Origin: Pictodentalium vernedei
Taxonomy: Eukaryota; Mollusca; Scaphopoda; Dentaliida; Dentaliidae
Assembly: GCA_031216915.1 (NCBI GenBank)
Contig: CM062288.1
Location: forward strand, 183,112,596-183,176,595
DNA length: 64,000 nt
Reading direction: 5' to 3'
The notes below the pieces were generated by a model. It made no database searches, had not been told where the DNA came from, and worked only from the letters and a program-made list of their open reading frames with translations. Positions 10,783 to 20,811 of this stretch are shown in pieces. Each line of letters opens with the position of its first letter. Position 1 is the first letter of the stretch. The translations under genes and the position numbers were made by a program.

Positions 10783-12096
10783 GTTAAAGATTTAGGGGAC
10801 GAACTAATTCAGAGTGCGGAGGGGGTAAATGTTGGAGACATAAAGATACCAGGCTTATTCTTTGCAGACGACATGGTGTTAATGTCTAGAACTGAACAGG
10901 GGCTAGAGAAACTGCTGGAAATTGTTGGTAGATATGGGAACACTTGGCGGCTCGAACTAAATGAAAATAAAAGCAAGGTAATACCCGTTGGACGCAAGGT
11001 AGATATGACGAAGAGATGGAGAGTGGGGGAGTTCTCAATCCCCGAAGGGGAAAGCAAACAAATCACTGTAGGAGAAACGGGAGAGTATGAGTATCTAGGG
11101 GTAAGCATAAATATAACGGGAAGAGGGGTGTACAGAAATTACTCAGCCAAACTGATTCTGAAGGGGAAAAGAATTCTGAACCAACTAAAACTTTTAGGGA
11201 AAAATAGTTTCAACAAGGTCTTTGTGGGGAAAACACTGTGGGAGAGGGTGGGTTTACCAAGTAAAACGTATGGCACGGACGTGATTCCATTAAACCAAAC
11301 CGTTACTAAGAAGTTGGAAAATACTCAAAATGATGCCGGCAGATGGATAACAGGGTCGAGTAATGCTGCAGCTTTGGAAGCAGTAAGGGGGGAGCTTGGG
11401 TGGATGAAAATCAAGGACAGGGTAGATTTGGGAAAACTGTGTTACTTTAACTACTTGAGAAACCTGCCTGACAACCGGTGGTGCAAATTGATGCTCGATA
11501 CCATTTGGAATTCTAATATAGAAACGGGGTGGTCAAAACATGTGAGGGAACTAATGGACAATTACTCTATAGAGGTCACAAACATAGAAGTAGGAATGAA
11601 AGAAGGCAAAAGGTTTGTCAAAGAGAGAGTCATGGAAGATTGCAATCGAAACTGGCGAGCAGGGGTTAGCGTGAAAAGATCACTGCAGGGGTTACAATAT
11701 AAAGAAAAGCCAGCTTTTGAGAAGTACCTAGATGGCACCTTTGGAGGGTCACTGCTGTTCAAACTGAGATCAAGATCACTGGAGCTTCGGGGAAAAATTG
11801 GGAGAGATGGGGAAAAGGGATGCCAAATGTGCCACTCTGGAGTAGTGGAGACCCTGGAACATTTTCTCTTGGAATGCCCACAGTATATACCTCATAGAAT
11901 AAAATTTACTGGAAGAATAATGCAGAAGTGGGGTGAAGAAACAAAGGATAGATGGCTGAAGGGGGACACGAGGGAGAGGGTAGGAATGCTTATTGAAGAA
12001 ATTGAAAAAGAGGAAGTGAGGGACACTATTAAGCAGTTTATATCTGAATGCTGGGAGGAGAGGAGGGGAAGAGGGGGTGGGGTGCAGGGGGAATGA
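10783..12096 (+). pseudogene. Copy A ORF2 3' part: RT catalytic motif to C-terminal finger
   Basis: Third piece of copy A, resuming with the right MULE duplication and VKDLGDELIQ. It carries the RT catalytic motif FFADDMVLMS near 10858-10887, the thumb region and the C-terminal Cys/His finger (CQMC with LEHFLLEC), ending in a TGA at 12094-12096. Internally open and almost identical to copy C. In the genome it is separated from its endonuclease by about 9 kb of inserted DNA, so it cannot be expressed as one protein. Confidence 0.88.
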
Positions 12097-12157
12097 TGGC
12101 CTCCTCTTACGAGGACCGCGACAAGTCAGCGGCTGGCCAAAGAGTTATTATTATAGC

Positions 12158-12583
12158 TTCAAAAACACTCTGTCGCCTGCATTCATCCAATGTCAGAAGT
12201 TTGGGCATATAGCCAATAAATGTAAAGGGACTCTAACATGCATGAGATGTGGAGGGGAACACCTAACCAAATCATGCAGATTGAATTCCCCCTCCTGTCC
12301 CAACTGCAAAGGAGATCATACAAGTAACTATCGCGGGTGTGCCCATTATAAAAAAGTAAAGACAAACATCGTACTTAAAAAACTAAACCTAATTAAACCT
12401 AACAACGCCTCTTCTCCCCACACTGTTTGCTCCCTAGTCGCAGGAGCACTCTACTCGGTATTGAATAAACATGTCAAAACCAATCTGTCTGACATCTGTC
12501 AAGATGTAAGCCGATCAGCGTCCCGGCTATTTAAAACTCAAATCTCGGAATCTCTAATCAAAGCCGCAATTAATGTTAATTAA
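12158..12583 (+). pseudogene. Jockey-like ORF1, C-terminal zinc-knuckle part
   Basis: A truncated gag-like protein. Three Cys-rich knuckles follow each other: CQKFGHIANKC, CMRCGGEHLTKSC and CPNCKGDHTSNYRGC. A tail ends in a TAA at 12581-12583. In Jockey-type elements such knuckles bind the element RNA. The N-terminal half is missing. The segment itself is open, and ORF2 starts about 50 bases downstream. Confidence 0.8.
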
Positions 12584-12633
12584 CGCCATCACTTATCACT
12601 AACAAAACACCGCAACTTAAATTCAACCCCATC

Positions 12634-15600
12634 ATGAATAAGTTACAAATAGCCGTGTGGAACGCTAGAAGTGTTAACAATAAAAAACTTCAAATGAGCC
12701 GATACTTCAAAGGCACAGACATTATCTGTATCTGCGAAAATTGGCTTTACCCCAGCAGAAATTTCTCAATAAGTGGGTTCAGCAGTTTTAGAAGAGACCG
12801 ACAAATCACTAAAGATGGCGGCGTTGCTCTTCTAATAAAGCAGAACATCAAAACCAAAACAATAAAAACTGATCACCTCGATGCAGAGGTGATTGCAACT
12901 GAAATCACAGTCGACAATAAAAACATCGCCATTGTTTGTTATTATAACGACCCGAGCAAAATTGTTTCTGACACTGTCTTTGAATTCTTTACGAGGAAAA
13001 ACAAACACTGCATTTTCCTCGGCGACTTCAATGCCAAACACCTGTACTTTGGCTGCAACAAAACCAGCCCGAACGGTGAAGCCCTCTTCGAAATTATAAA
13101 AAAAACATAACCTTCATGTGGTCATGAAAGACAACTCAGCAACCTATATCAGTAACAACCCACTATTTTCATCTGATATCCTCGATCTAATTATCGCCAG
13201 TGACTCCCTGATAAACCACATCGATGACAACTGGGTCGGCGATGATGACTTAGGCAGCGATCACCTCCCGGTCCAAGCCTCACTGCAGCTAGGAAACAGC
13301 CCACTCAGGTACCCCCCCCCCCCCCCCACGCTCCGCAGAAATTTTAGAAAAATTAATTGGAATCTCTACCGCGAAATCATCGATATCAAACTCACAAACA
13401 CCCCCCCCCCCCCCCCCCCCCCCCATCTAATGCAGCGGAACTCGAAAGCCAATGCGAGGGCATAGAGAAAACCATTAACTCAACCCTAAACGAAATATGC
13501 CCAAAAGAAGAAGTGCGCCCCTGGAGAAATACTATCTCGGGCGACACACTGTCACTAATCAAAACCAAACGTAGAGCTTTTCGCGCTCTTAAAACCGAAA
13601 CTGACCCCGGCAAGAAAGCTGACCTCAAAAAAACATATAACCGCCTTCATGGCGAAGTCAAGGAAGCCCTCAAAGCTGAAAAAAAGCCAACTGGGAAAGG
13701 CAACAGACAATCTAAACGGGGTCCAAGATGCCAAAAAATTCTGGGACTCTTTCAAAATCCTAACAGGGCAAAAAAACAAGGGCGGCAAAGCTGCTGCCAA
13801 ACCTCTTAAAAGGGAAGACGGTTCCTTCACGCGCACCGACAAAGACAAGGCCGACACTTTTGCCGACCTCCTAAGAAAAACGCATCGCCCGTATCAAGGC
13901 ACGGGCAATGATGACGCCGCCATCAACGCGATCGATGACCTCATCAATGAACACTCTGAAATCTATCGTGACCCCAAATTCGATAACGAGTCAGAAGACG
14001 GAGATGACGATGACCTCGTCACCCCCATCACTAATGATGAAATCATCAACGTCATAAAAAAATGCAAAACATCTTCCTCACCCGGCGAAGACGAAGTAAG
14101 CTACAAAATTCTAAAACAAAGCCCATACTCCCTAATCGAAAAACTAAAAAAACTGTTCAACGCATGCCTCACCCATGGCCATTTTCCAAAATGTTGGAAA
14201 AAAGCCATCGGTGTCATGATACCAAAACCGGACAAGGACCCCTCCGATCCAGCCAGCTACCGCCCAATCAGCCTACTCAGCTGCATTGGTAAGACATTCG
14301 AACGAATCCTTACCAATCGGCTCGGGGGGCACCTTGAAGACAACGATTTTTTTAATAAATGGCTACAAAATTCTAAAACAAAGCCCATACTCCCTAATCG
14401 AAAAACTAAAAAAACTGTTCAACGCATGCCTCACCCATGGCCATTTTCCAAAATGTTGGAAAAAAGCCATCGGTGTCATGATACCAAAACCGGACAAGGA
14501 CCCCTCCGATCCAGCCAGCTACCGCCCAATCAGCCTACTCAGCTGCATTGGTAAGACATTCGAACGAATCCTTACCAATCGGCTCGGGGGGCACCTTGAA
14601 GACAACGATTTTTTTAATAAATGGCAAAGAGCCTACAGAAACCGCAAAGAAGGCATCCAACATGTCTACCGACTAGTCACCCAAATGAAAACCGCTACCA
14701 ACAATCAGCAAATAGGCGCGGCAGTCCTGTTAGACGTCGAAAAAGCATTTGACTCCGTTTGGCATAATGGAATGCGCTACAAATTATCAAAAATGAAACT
14801 CCTCAAGAAATTGCTCAGATTACTATCCTCTTTCCTTAATGATCGCGAAATTAAAGTCAGAGTGAACAACGAAATGTCTGACAGTGTCCCCCTTGAAGCA
14901 GGCACCCCCCCCAAGGATCCGTCCTGAGCCCCCTCCTTTACATCCTCTATGTAAATGACCTTAACTTCTCCGAAGATCGTGTACAAGTCTCCCAATTCGC
15001 GGATGACAAGGGCCTCTGGGACTCTAACAATACGGCCAATCTGCTCCAAAAACCCCTGCAACGCGCTCTCGATGACCTAGAACAATGGTGTGCCAAATGG
15101 AGAATTAAGCTAAACGCCAATAAAACCCAACGAATCACCTTTACTCGCAAGAAAAATAAACGAGATTTTGACCTAAAACTTATGGATAACACCCTCCCAG
15201 AATGCAAAGAAGCGAAATTCCTGGGCATCACCATTGATCAGAAACTGCCCTTCAACAAACATACCGACGACATGGCGAAAAAAGTTACTAAACGAATTAA
15301 CTTACTGAAAATGCTCAAGGGAACTTCATGGGGGCCAACCAGTCCACCCTACTCAAACTATACAAATCCTTTGTGCGCCCAGTACTCGAATACGGTGCAA
15401 TAATACTAACTGACCTCAACCAAACTAATATGGGAAAACTCCAGAGGGTCCAAAATCACGCGCTGAAAGTTGCCCTCCGCGCCCCATGGGACACACCCAT
15501 AAAAACACTTCATGACAGGGCCGATATCCCCACTATTAAAGACCGCCTAGCCACCCTGGCCGCGAAAAATCATGACCGGTTAGCCGACAGCGAACTAATC

Positions 15601-15660
15601 TCCGAACTTGGAGTAATTTGCGAAAGCCGACAAAAGCCCAAAAATTGCAATCAAAACTAA
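12634..15660 (+). pseudogene. Jockey-like ORF2: endonuclease-RT with multiple frameshifts
   Basis: The ATG at 12634 opens the AP endonuclease (WNARSV, CENWLY, FLGDFNAKH, then GSDHLP near 13256). The frame breaks at an A run near 13100, at a long C run near 13400-13422, and near 13660. It breaks again across a 262-bp internal duplication at 14101-14624, in a C run near 14907, and near 15330. RT motifs remain readable in different frames: YRPISLLSCIGK, LLDVEKAFDSVW, LSPLLYILYVNDL and SQFADDKG. The Asp pair is retained. The last frame ends at 15660. Several breaks sit in homopolymers, so some may be sequencing or assembly errors rather than decay. Confidence 0.85.
14101..14624. repeat. 262-bp perfect-looking tandem duplication within Jockey-like RT
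   Basis: Unit 14101-14362 is repeated immediately at 14363-14624, both ending in TTTTTTTAATAAATGG. Because 262 is not a multiple of three, the second copy shifts the reading frame. The true reading continues after the second copy (QRAYRNRKEG). No difference is evident between units, so the event is recent or an assembly artefact. Confidence 0.9.
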
Positions 15661-15770
15661 GACCGCTCGAATAAAAATTAGGGAATGACAAAGTGAACTG
15701 CGATCCCCGACGCCCCCGATTACCCCTAAACTAAATTAAAATAAATAAGTCCGCAACCAGCGAAGGGTAC

Positions 15771-15818
15771 AACAGGAAAGAAACACCCTCGGGTGTGGTC
15801 TAGTGTGCTAGACCTGTT
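15771..15818 (+). other. Three-way-junction RNA-like motif, copy 1
   Basis: A 48-base segment whose ends pair (AACAGG with CCTGTT) and which contains two further hairpins: ACACC-CTCG-GGTGT and TCTAG-TGTG-CTAGA. The linkers are AAAGAA, GG and none. The whole motif is perfectly paired apart from the linkers and tetraloops. It may be a recognition structure for the reverse transcriptase or a processing element. I recognise no known ribozyme core in it. Confidence 0.55.
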
Positions 15819-15936
15819 GCCCTCCCGCTGACAGCCTCGGAAGCTCAACCCGCATTAAACGATCGCGATCCCCGGCACCCTCAACTTCAAATAAACTTAA
15901 ACTAACCTAAATAAGGCCACTTCCAGCGAAGGACAC

Positions 15937-15984
15937 AACAGGAAAGAAACACCCTCGGGTGTGGTCTAGTGTGCTAGACCTGTT
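15937..15984 (+). other. Three-way-junction RNA-like motif, copy 2
   Basis: Identical in all 48 positions to 15771-15818, although the flanking repeat has diverged. Exact preservation of all three helices and loops between diverged units argues for a functional RNA fold rather than chance. The alternative is recent gene conversion limited to this part. Confidence 0.55.
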
Positions 15985-16088
15985 ACCTTCCTACTGCAAA
16001 CTAGGAAGTTCAGCCCACTTAAAACGCTCGCGATCCCCTGCACCTTAAAACTAAATAATAAATAGGGAACGATTGGGGTCCCAAGCAC

Positions 16089-16232
16089 GAGAGTGTGTTA
16101 CTGCTCTTACGAATGTAAAGATTTGTGCATCTCATACTCTCCCCCATCGCGACAAGCACACACACAGCACAATACCACACGAGAGTATGTTACTGCTCTT
16201 ACGAATGTAAAGATTCGTGCATTCCATACTCC
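16089..16232 (+). repeat. Two copies of a second stem-loop motif, 92 bp apart
   Basis: Copies at 16089-16141 and 16181-16232. The outer stem pairs GAGAGTATG with CATACTC(T)C and the inner stem pairs ACGAAT with ATTCGT around GTAAAG. Two of the differences between copies (A to G in the outer stem, C to T in the inner stem) keep pairing as G-U wobbles. They may belong to the Jockey-like 3' region or to an adjacent non-autonomous repeat. Confidence 0.5.
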
Positions 16233-16245
16233 CCCCACACACACA

Positions 16246-17029
16246 GCAGATACCACAAGGACACGCAACTAAAGAGGTGCTACTTTTATCTTTACAGTTT
16301 ACATATTCTAATGAAAACTAATTCTACCTTCTTCTTTTAAGCAGGTACACAGAAGATGTTTTTTGACCAGCACCCCAATAACCGCTACAGACAGTCTAAC
16401 CGTTATGGAAACAGTCACCCCACGGTTTCTGAACATCCTCCGCTCCATCCCTAAAAGTGGTCAACCACTTTAAGGGAGGCGAGCGTTGGTCCTGCGTCCC
16501 GCCTCTGCCCCTTTTTGTAAGCGCAATGCGCATCTTTTGTCCCAACCCAATAGGATTACAATGCAGGCCTGCCCCCGAACCAGGGAAGTTCGGGTCTTCT
16601 TCTTGGTGGTCCCCGAAAGGGGTCGTTGTTGTTTTCCTCCAAAGAGTCCAACTATAACAGAGATAGCCTGAGGCAGATTATACTTGCCAGTGATGGCCAT
16701 CACTCATTATTATCCTCGAAGCGGCAGACTACACTTGCCCGAAAATCCAGAACGACTGCACCCTCGGGGAGAGGTAGTACCTTTGTGAGAGGACCCAACC
16801 TCCCACACTGGTCCTCACTCGAGGGTTCAACCGACATCTGCCAATGATACTACCCATCCACAACTGGACACTACTGGAGACACCTGCCGAGTACCGGATC
16901 CTGTTCCTCCTTCAACACGCCTTGACATGTGAGAGCCATCCTATACAGTCACAGAGGGTCGAAAGGGGCTTGTCCCCCATACCGTCCCTGCGCGCCTTCG
17001 GCGCGCGAAATCATCATTTCGGCGTCATT
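16246..17029. other. Unassigned stretch with many short palindromes
   Basis: No supportable gene. Short self-complementary segments are frequent: AAAGTGG-TCAA-CCACTTT near 16455, CCGAACCAGGGAAGTTCGG near 16577, and GCGCGCC-TTC-GGCGCGC at 16990-17006. It could be a continuation of the structured 3' repeat region upstream, but I cannot show that. Confidence 0.4.
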
Positions 17030-17557
17030 CATCCAAAATTCTCATTTGTGTTTGACCGTCGATGAGAGTGGATACATTGCACTCCTGTCACCACTCTTCG
17101 CCACAAAACTATACACAAATCGAAGAGTAGGAATCCGAAGAGTCAGAACAATCTCAAACACGCGAAGGAGAAGCAGAATTTGTGGAATCTCAACAAGAAA
17201 ATCAAATGGACGATTCTGTTGATCAAATGGAAAGTATGGTAGGGTGTTCCAACAACGATAACCAGGAAGATTTCGAAAACGTTATGAACAGTTATATAGA
17301 GGATGCAATAGATAAAGAAGATGGATTTGAAGCAGCAGCTACATCTCTACATCACAGCACCAAACAAGCCACTGGAGGAAGATATTTATTTTAGCTGGAT
17401 ACGCGAAGAATTTCCGTAAAAATCCAATATACTAAGAAAATTTAAGAGATGCCATCGCGAAAAAGAGGACTATGACTTTGAAAAATCCCGAAAGCATGCC
17501 TTGGAGAAACGAAAATGTCTTCGACGACATGGCGAAATACTCGTTCGAAGCTGTCTC
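17030..17557 (+). pseudogene. Family Z relic, copy 1
   Basis: Relic of an unrecognised gene that also occurs at 53.9-54.8 kb on the other strand. Shared landmarks in order: a FSFVF segment, SSPQNY followed by an acidic Glu/Ser-rich stretch, VMNSYIEDAIDKEDG (VMNSYIED against LMNKYIEN in the other copy), and a terminal FDDMAKYSFE (FNDLMAKSFK there). An in-frame TAG near 17132 and frame changes near 17400 show decay. The 3' end is cut by a MITE at 17555. Function unknown. The acidic middle and the zinc finger near the second copy suggest a nuclear or transposon-derived protein, which is inference only. Confidence 0.55.
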
Positions 17558-17682
17558 TAAAATTAGTTGGGCTAAAAATCAATCCAAATCGACAGGGTTG
17601 AGCGAATATGAACCCAAACGGGTTCATATTCACTCAGGCCATTCGATTTGGGTTAATTTTTAACCCAACTGATTTTAGAGTG
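17555..17682. mobile_element. CACTCTAAAAT-type MITE, copy 1
   Basis: About 128-bp inverted-repeat element. It begins CTCTAAAATTAGTTGGG and ends CCCAACTGATTTTAGAGTG, with an inner palindrome around TGAACCCAAACGGGTTCA. A second copy with the same ends lies at 46115-46213 and a degenerate half at about 52391-52424. No convincing target duplication, so the superfamily is open. It truncates the family Z relic. Confidence 0.75.
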
Positions 17683-19974
17683 TAAAGGTGAATCAGACGG
17701 GGAATCCAGTGGCGAGCCAAGGAGAAATTTTCCGTTTGACTCGGTCAGGAAGAAAAGGTGAAAACCGAATTTTCCGTTTGTTCATAGAGAAATAAATTCG
17801 TTTTTGTGCTGATCGTCGAAGAGTGGAGTTGTTTTGCAAAATATTCTCGGCACTGCTCAAATTAAAAGATGACTCACATAAACAAATCATCAAGAACGAT
17901 GTTGGGTCGAAGCCGATTTTCCAGAAACTGGACGGAGTCCGGAAGAAAACCCCACACTGTCGCGAACTCGGCGCTGGGAGCTGAGTTAGACCGACGCCGT
18001 GATTCCTTCTCTGCCAAATTGGCCTGAAATAGGTTCGATTTCCGTTAGGTGTGATTCCTAATCACTTCAGGCTGTGTAATGGAAAGAATGATTTAAAGTA
18101 ACAACGATTCTTTTATTTACACATAAAAATAAAGCCGTTTCAATATTTCGACAATCAACAATTCGATTCTTTTCACAGAAAATGGGTTGCTAGGGTTAAA
18201 CAATTCTCAACAATTATATAGTCATTTTATAGCCCTGTACTGGCACTATAGTCTACACACTGGAAATGTTACTACCGTGAGCTCGCCATAAGAGCTTCAC
18301 AAATCTGAAATGTTATTACCGTGAGCTCGCCTTTAAGAGCTTCACCCGCTTAGGCTCAAATGTCAACGTCTGCGCGTAACTGTACCTCAGGCTGTCGGAG
18401 GGTTCGACCAGCAATGTTTGTCATCTATAAAGCCACCGTACTTCTGATTTGGGTCAGATATTGTCTATTCATACCTTATGTGCCTTTTGAAAGTCCTCCG
18501 TGAAAGTCCTATTGAAATGTTCACTGTTCCTGGTTGAATTCACGATTCACAAATGCCCCTTTTTGTGCTAGGGCGAAATTGTCACTCACACCTATCTCCA
18601 GTCGGTATTACGATACTTCGACAGTAAAACAAACTACTCACAACGCAATCAGTCTGACGCTTCAAAGGGTTAATACGCACAATACAATTAACCTACACTT
18701 CTGACTATTGCAGGCTGATACCTGCTACTCGACAATCTAAACTTTAACGTTTCACCTTGGGTTTCCTTCTCAACGAATTTGGCACTGTAGCCGCCTATCA
18801 ACCTTAAGCTAAATCAATCGTGGAATGCCCTGTCTGGCGATTCCAGCCGTTTCAGGGTCCTGTGATCGAAGGTACCCCTATGCCAGGAAACAGAGTCCGC
18901 CTGCTCTGGACTTCACCAACGTGTGTGTGACCCCAAGTGTGTGTCTAATGCTCTGCTCTTTAAGGTATATATACTTTTTACTCTAAACTGTCAGGTGGAC
19001 GGACGCTCATCTGTCCATCTGTCAAAACGGTGGGAGATGACGTATATCGAGGCAGAATCAATACAAGTCATCTCGCGCGTGACTTAACGATGATTTCACT
19101 TGTCGAGAGAATCGATTCGTTTCTGCCAGTCATTGTCATGACAGACATTTCTATCTTTTAGAATCTCGTTTCTCAATTGGCCATTACGATATCCTGCCAC
19201 CAACCGATTACGTCTCGTAAGACTCGCGACTACTGTATAAATTAAATGAGATTAGACCTTATCTAACATACCGTTTCTCCCCTGGGTCCCTGCGCTGAAG
19301 CTGGATATACACCACGTGTGTTTTTCCCATGTCCAGCTTCACAGAGAAGTGCAATTCACGTAGGTTTTTCGCCTTGATGTGGAATATCTTTTGAACTTAC
19401 AATATCTCTATATATGAGGCCCCTTGCCCCTATATTTAGGCTGGCTTTGTCCTGACACACACTAGAACACAGGCGTAGCCGGCGGGGATGGAGAAGCATT
19501 GCCCCCTACGCTAGTCCCCACTATGCCCCTAAAAATCCTGAATTATGCCATTTTCATGGGTCATGGGACCTCAACTTATGACATTACAGATCACTCTTTC
19601 GCGCCTCAAATATTTCCAAATAGTGCCATATGGAGCATATGCTCTAAACTTCCAGAGCTGGGTCTCTCTCGGCTCAGCACAGTGATTGTGATGCTATTAT
19701 CTGTTAGTTCCGTCAACTTCCGTGCTGTGATTAAAGGCTCGTCAAGCAAAACGTTTGACACTTTCAACAACGCTCTAAATACGAATTAAAGTGGTGAATA
19801 GCGACATATTATATACCAAAATAATGACATAAGTACACAAAACTTGAATTTAAGTGCCATGCATGTTTTGATCACGAGATTCTTGGGGCAATTTGGGAAA
19901 CGATTTAATTTCCAAAGATCTGAAATCTGTAAACATTTCACTGCTGTGTTCGAATCTGCGAGGCGATGTAATAC
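17683..19974. other. Unassigned stretch, one short direct repeat
   Basis: No gene, transposase or RNA gene supported. A 39-40 base direct repeat occurs at 18262-18300 and 18306-18345 (core ACCGTGAGCTCGCC, AAGAGCTTCAC). A lone hAT-like end, CAGGCGTAGCCGG, sits at 19470 without a visible partner. Confidence 0.5.
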
Positions 19975-20226
19975 TTAACCCTTTACCCAACGTAACGGCC
20001 AAAACCGGCCAGCGCTATTCTCAAAAATCGCCAATTAATTTTCAAAATATTTTCATTTTTTGTCTCACAAACATAGGTTATGACCCCTCGTTGGAACGAG
20101 CTCGTCGAGCTCGTTCCAACGAGGGGTCATAACCTATATTTTTGAGACAAAAAATGAAAAAAATTAATTATTCAAAAATTATTTTTGCAAGTGTCGTCTG
20201 CTTTCTACGTTAGGTAAAGGGTTTAA
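19975..20226. mobile_element. PB-1 MITE (TTAA-flanked, piggyBac-like), copy 1, reversed
   Basis: Flanked by TTAA on both sides with inner ends CCCTTTACCCAACG and the matching inverted GTTAGGTAAAGGG. TTAA targets and CCC-starting ends are the piggyBac signature. The arms are GGCCAAAACCGGCCAGCGC on one side and CAAGTGTCGTCTGC on the other. The centre is a long, nearly perfect palindrome around GGAACGAGCTCGTCGAGCTC. No coding capacity. Confidence 0.85.
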
Positions 20227-20501
20227 CACAATGCATTCACAGGTAAATATTCAACTAACAATGTAATAATTGAGTGTTACAATCCTTAGTAGTTATGTTG
20301 AATTCGGACACTGTAAAAAGTTACGCACGTTTCAGAAAGGGATTAATACTCCATTGATTCGAAATACTATTATTTGGTTGTTGTCGATGAGCAAAACAGG
20401 AAAATTATGTTTCAAGACACAAATATATTCAAATCAACATACATTGCACTCCTTGCAATTGTATATTTACGAAAAAATAATTTGATTGTAGCCGAATTAT
20501 A
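20227..20501. other. Short unassigned stretch
   Basis: AT-rich, with no supported feature between a MITE and a SINE. Confidence 0.4.
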
Positions 20502-20811
20502 TTTGTGACGTAAAATTATTATTTATTTATTTATTTATTGGTGTTTAAGGTCACATACTTATGCACAATGGCTAATCGCGACCGTGACAGTTTTACGGGT
20601 GGAGGAAGCCGGAGTACCCGGAGAGAACCACCGAGCAATGACGAGCAACTGTCAGCTCTCCAACATCGTAACTCTGAACTCTGCACCGCAGTACAGGCAG
20701 GGTTAGATTGGTTGAAGACATGCGCACCATCGACGTGCAGTACGCCTCAGTACACAGCGGCATCGTGCCCCCATGTAGGCAATCGGGGTGAAGTGTCTTT
20801 GTGACGTAAAA
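20502..20811 (-). mobile_element. SINE (shared-body family), 5'-truncated, minus strand
   Basis: Bounded by a perfect 14-bp target duplication TTTGTGACGTAAAA (20502-20515, 20798-20811). The tail (AATA)n lies on the left, so the element reads on the minus strand. The body matches the other SINEs here (for example TTTTACGGGTGGAGGAAGCC and CACCATCGACGTGCAGTACG). The Pol III head is missing. Confidence 0.92.

Larger units (their letters stand above)
1..12156 (+). mobile_element. Esterase-type LINE copy A, split by two younger insertions
   Basis: A non-LTR retrotransposon copy that enters the window already inside ORF1 and runs to its 3' tail at about 12156. It survives as three pieces: 1-1202, 6289-7696 and 10783-12156. 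Read across the two breaks, the pieces line up collinearly and nearly identically with the uninterrupted copy C at 22494-27281 (base 1 here corresponds to about 23327 there). Copy B interrupts it within the endonuclease region and a MULE interrupts it just after RT motif B. The close match to copy C implies recent activity of the family. Many stops and frameshifts show this copy is dead. Its 5' end lies outside the window. Confidence 0.93.
15736..16052. repeat. Pair of 166-bp tandem repeats in Jockey-like 3' UTR
   Basis: Two imperfect units, each starting around CCAGCGAAGG and ending in GCGATCCCC(G/T)GCACC, with a 166-base period. Each contains an identical 48-base motif listed separately. 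Outside the motif the units differ by many substitutions, so the motif is better conserved than its surroundings. A further partial GCGATCCCCGACGCC lies at 15702. Confidence 0.8.
12157..16060 (+). mobile_element. Decayed Jockey-like LINE, 5' part missing
   Basis: Begins abruptly at the tail of copy A, inside an ORF1 with zinc knuckles. It continues through a broken ORF2 and a long 3' UTR with duplicated structured motifs. The zinc-knuckle ORF1, the compact endonuclease start (WNARSV) and the RT style (YRPISLLSCIGKTFE) are typical of the Jockey group. No RNase H domain is visible. The exact 3' end is uncertain; I place it where the last 166-bp repeat degenerates. Copy A may have inserted into this element, which would put the missing 5' half to the left of the window. 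Confidence 0.8.
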
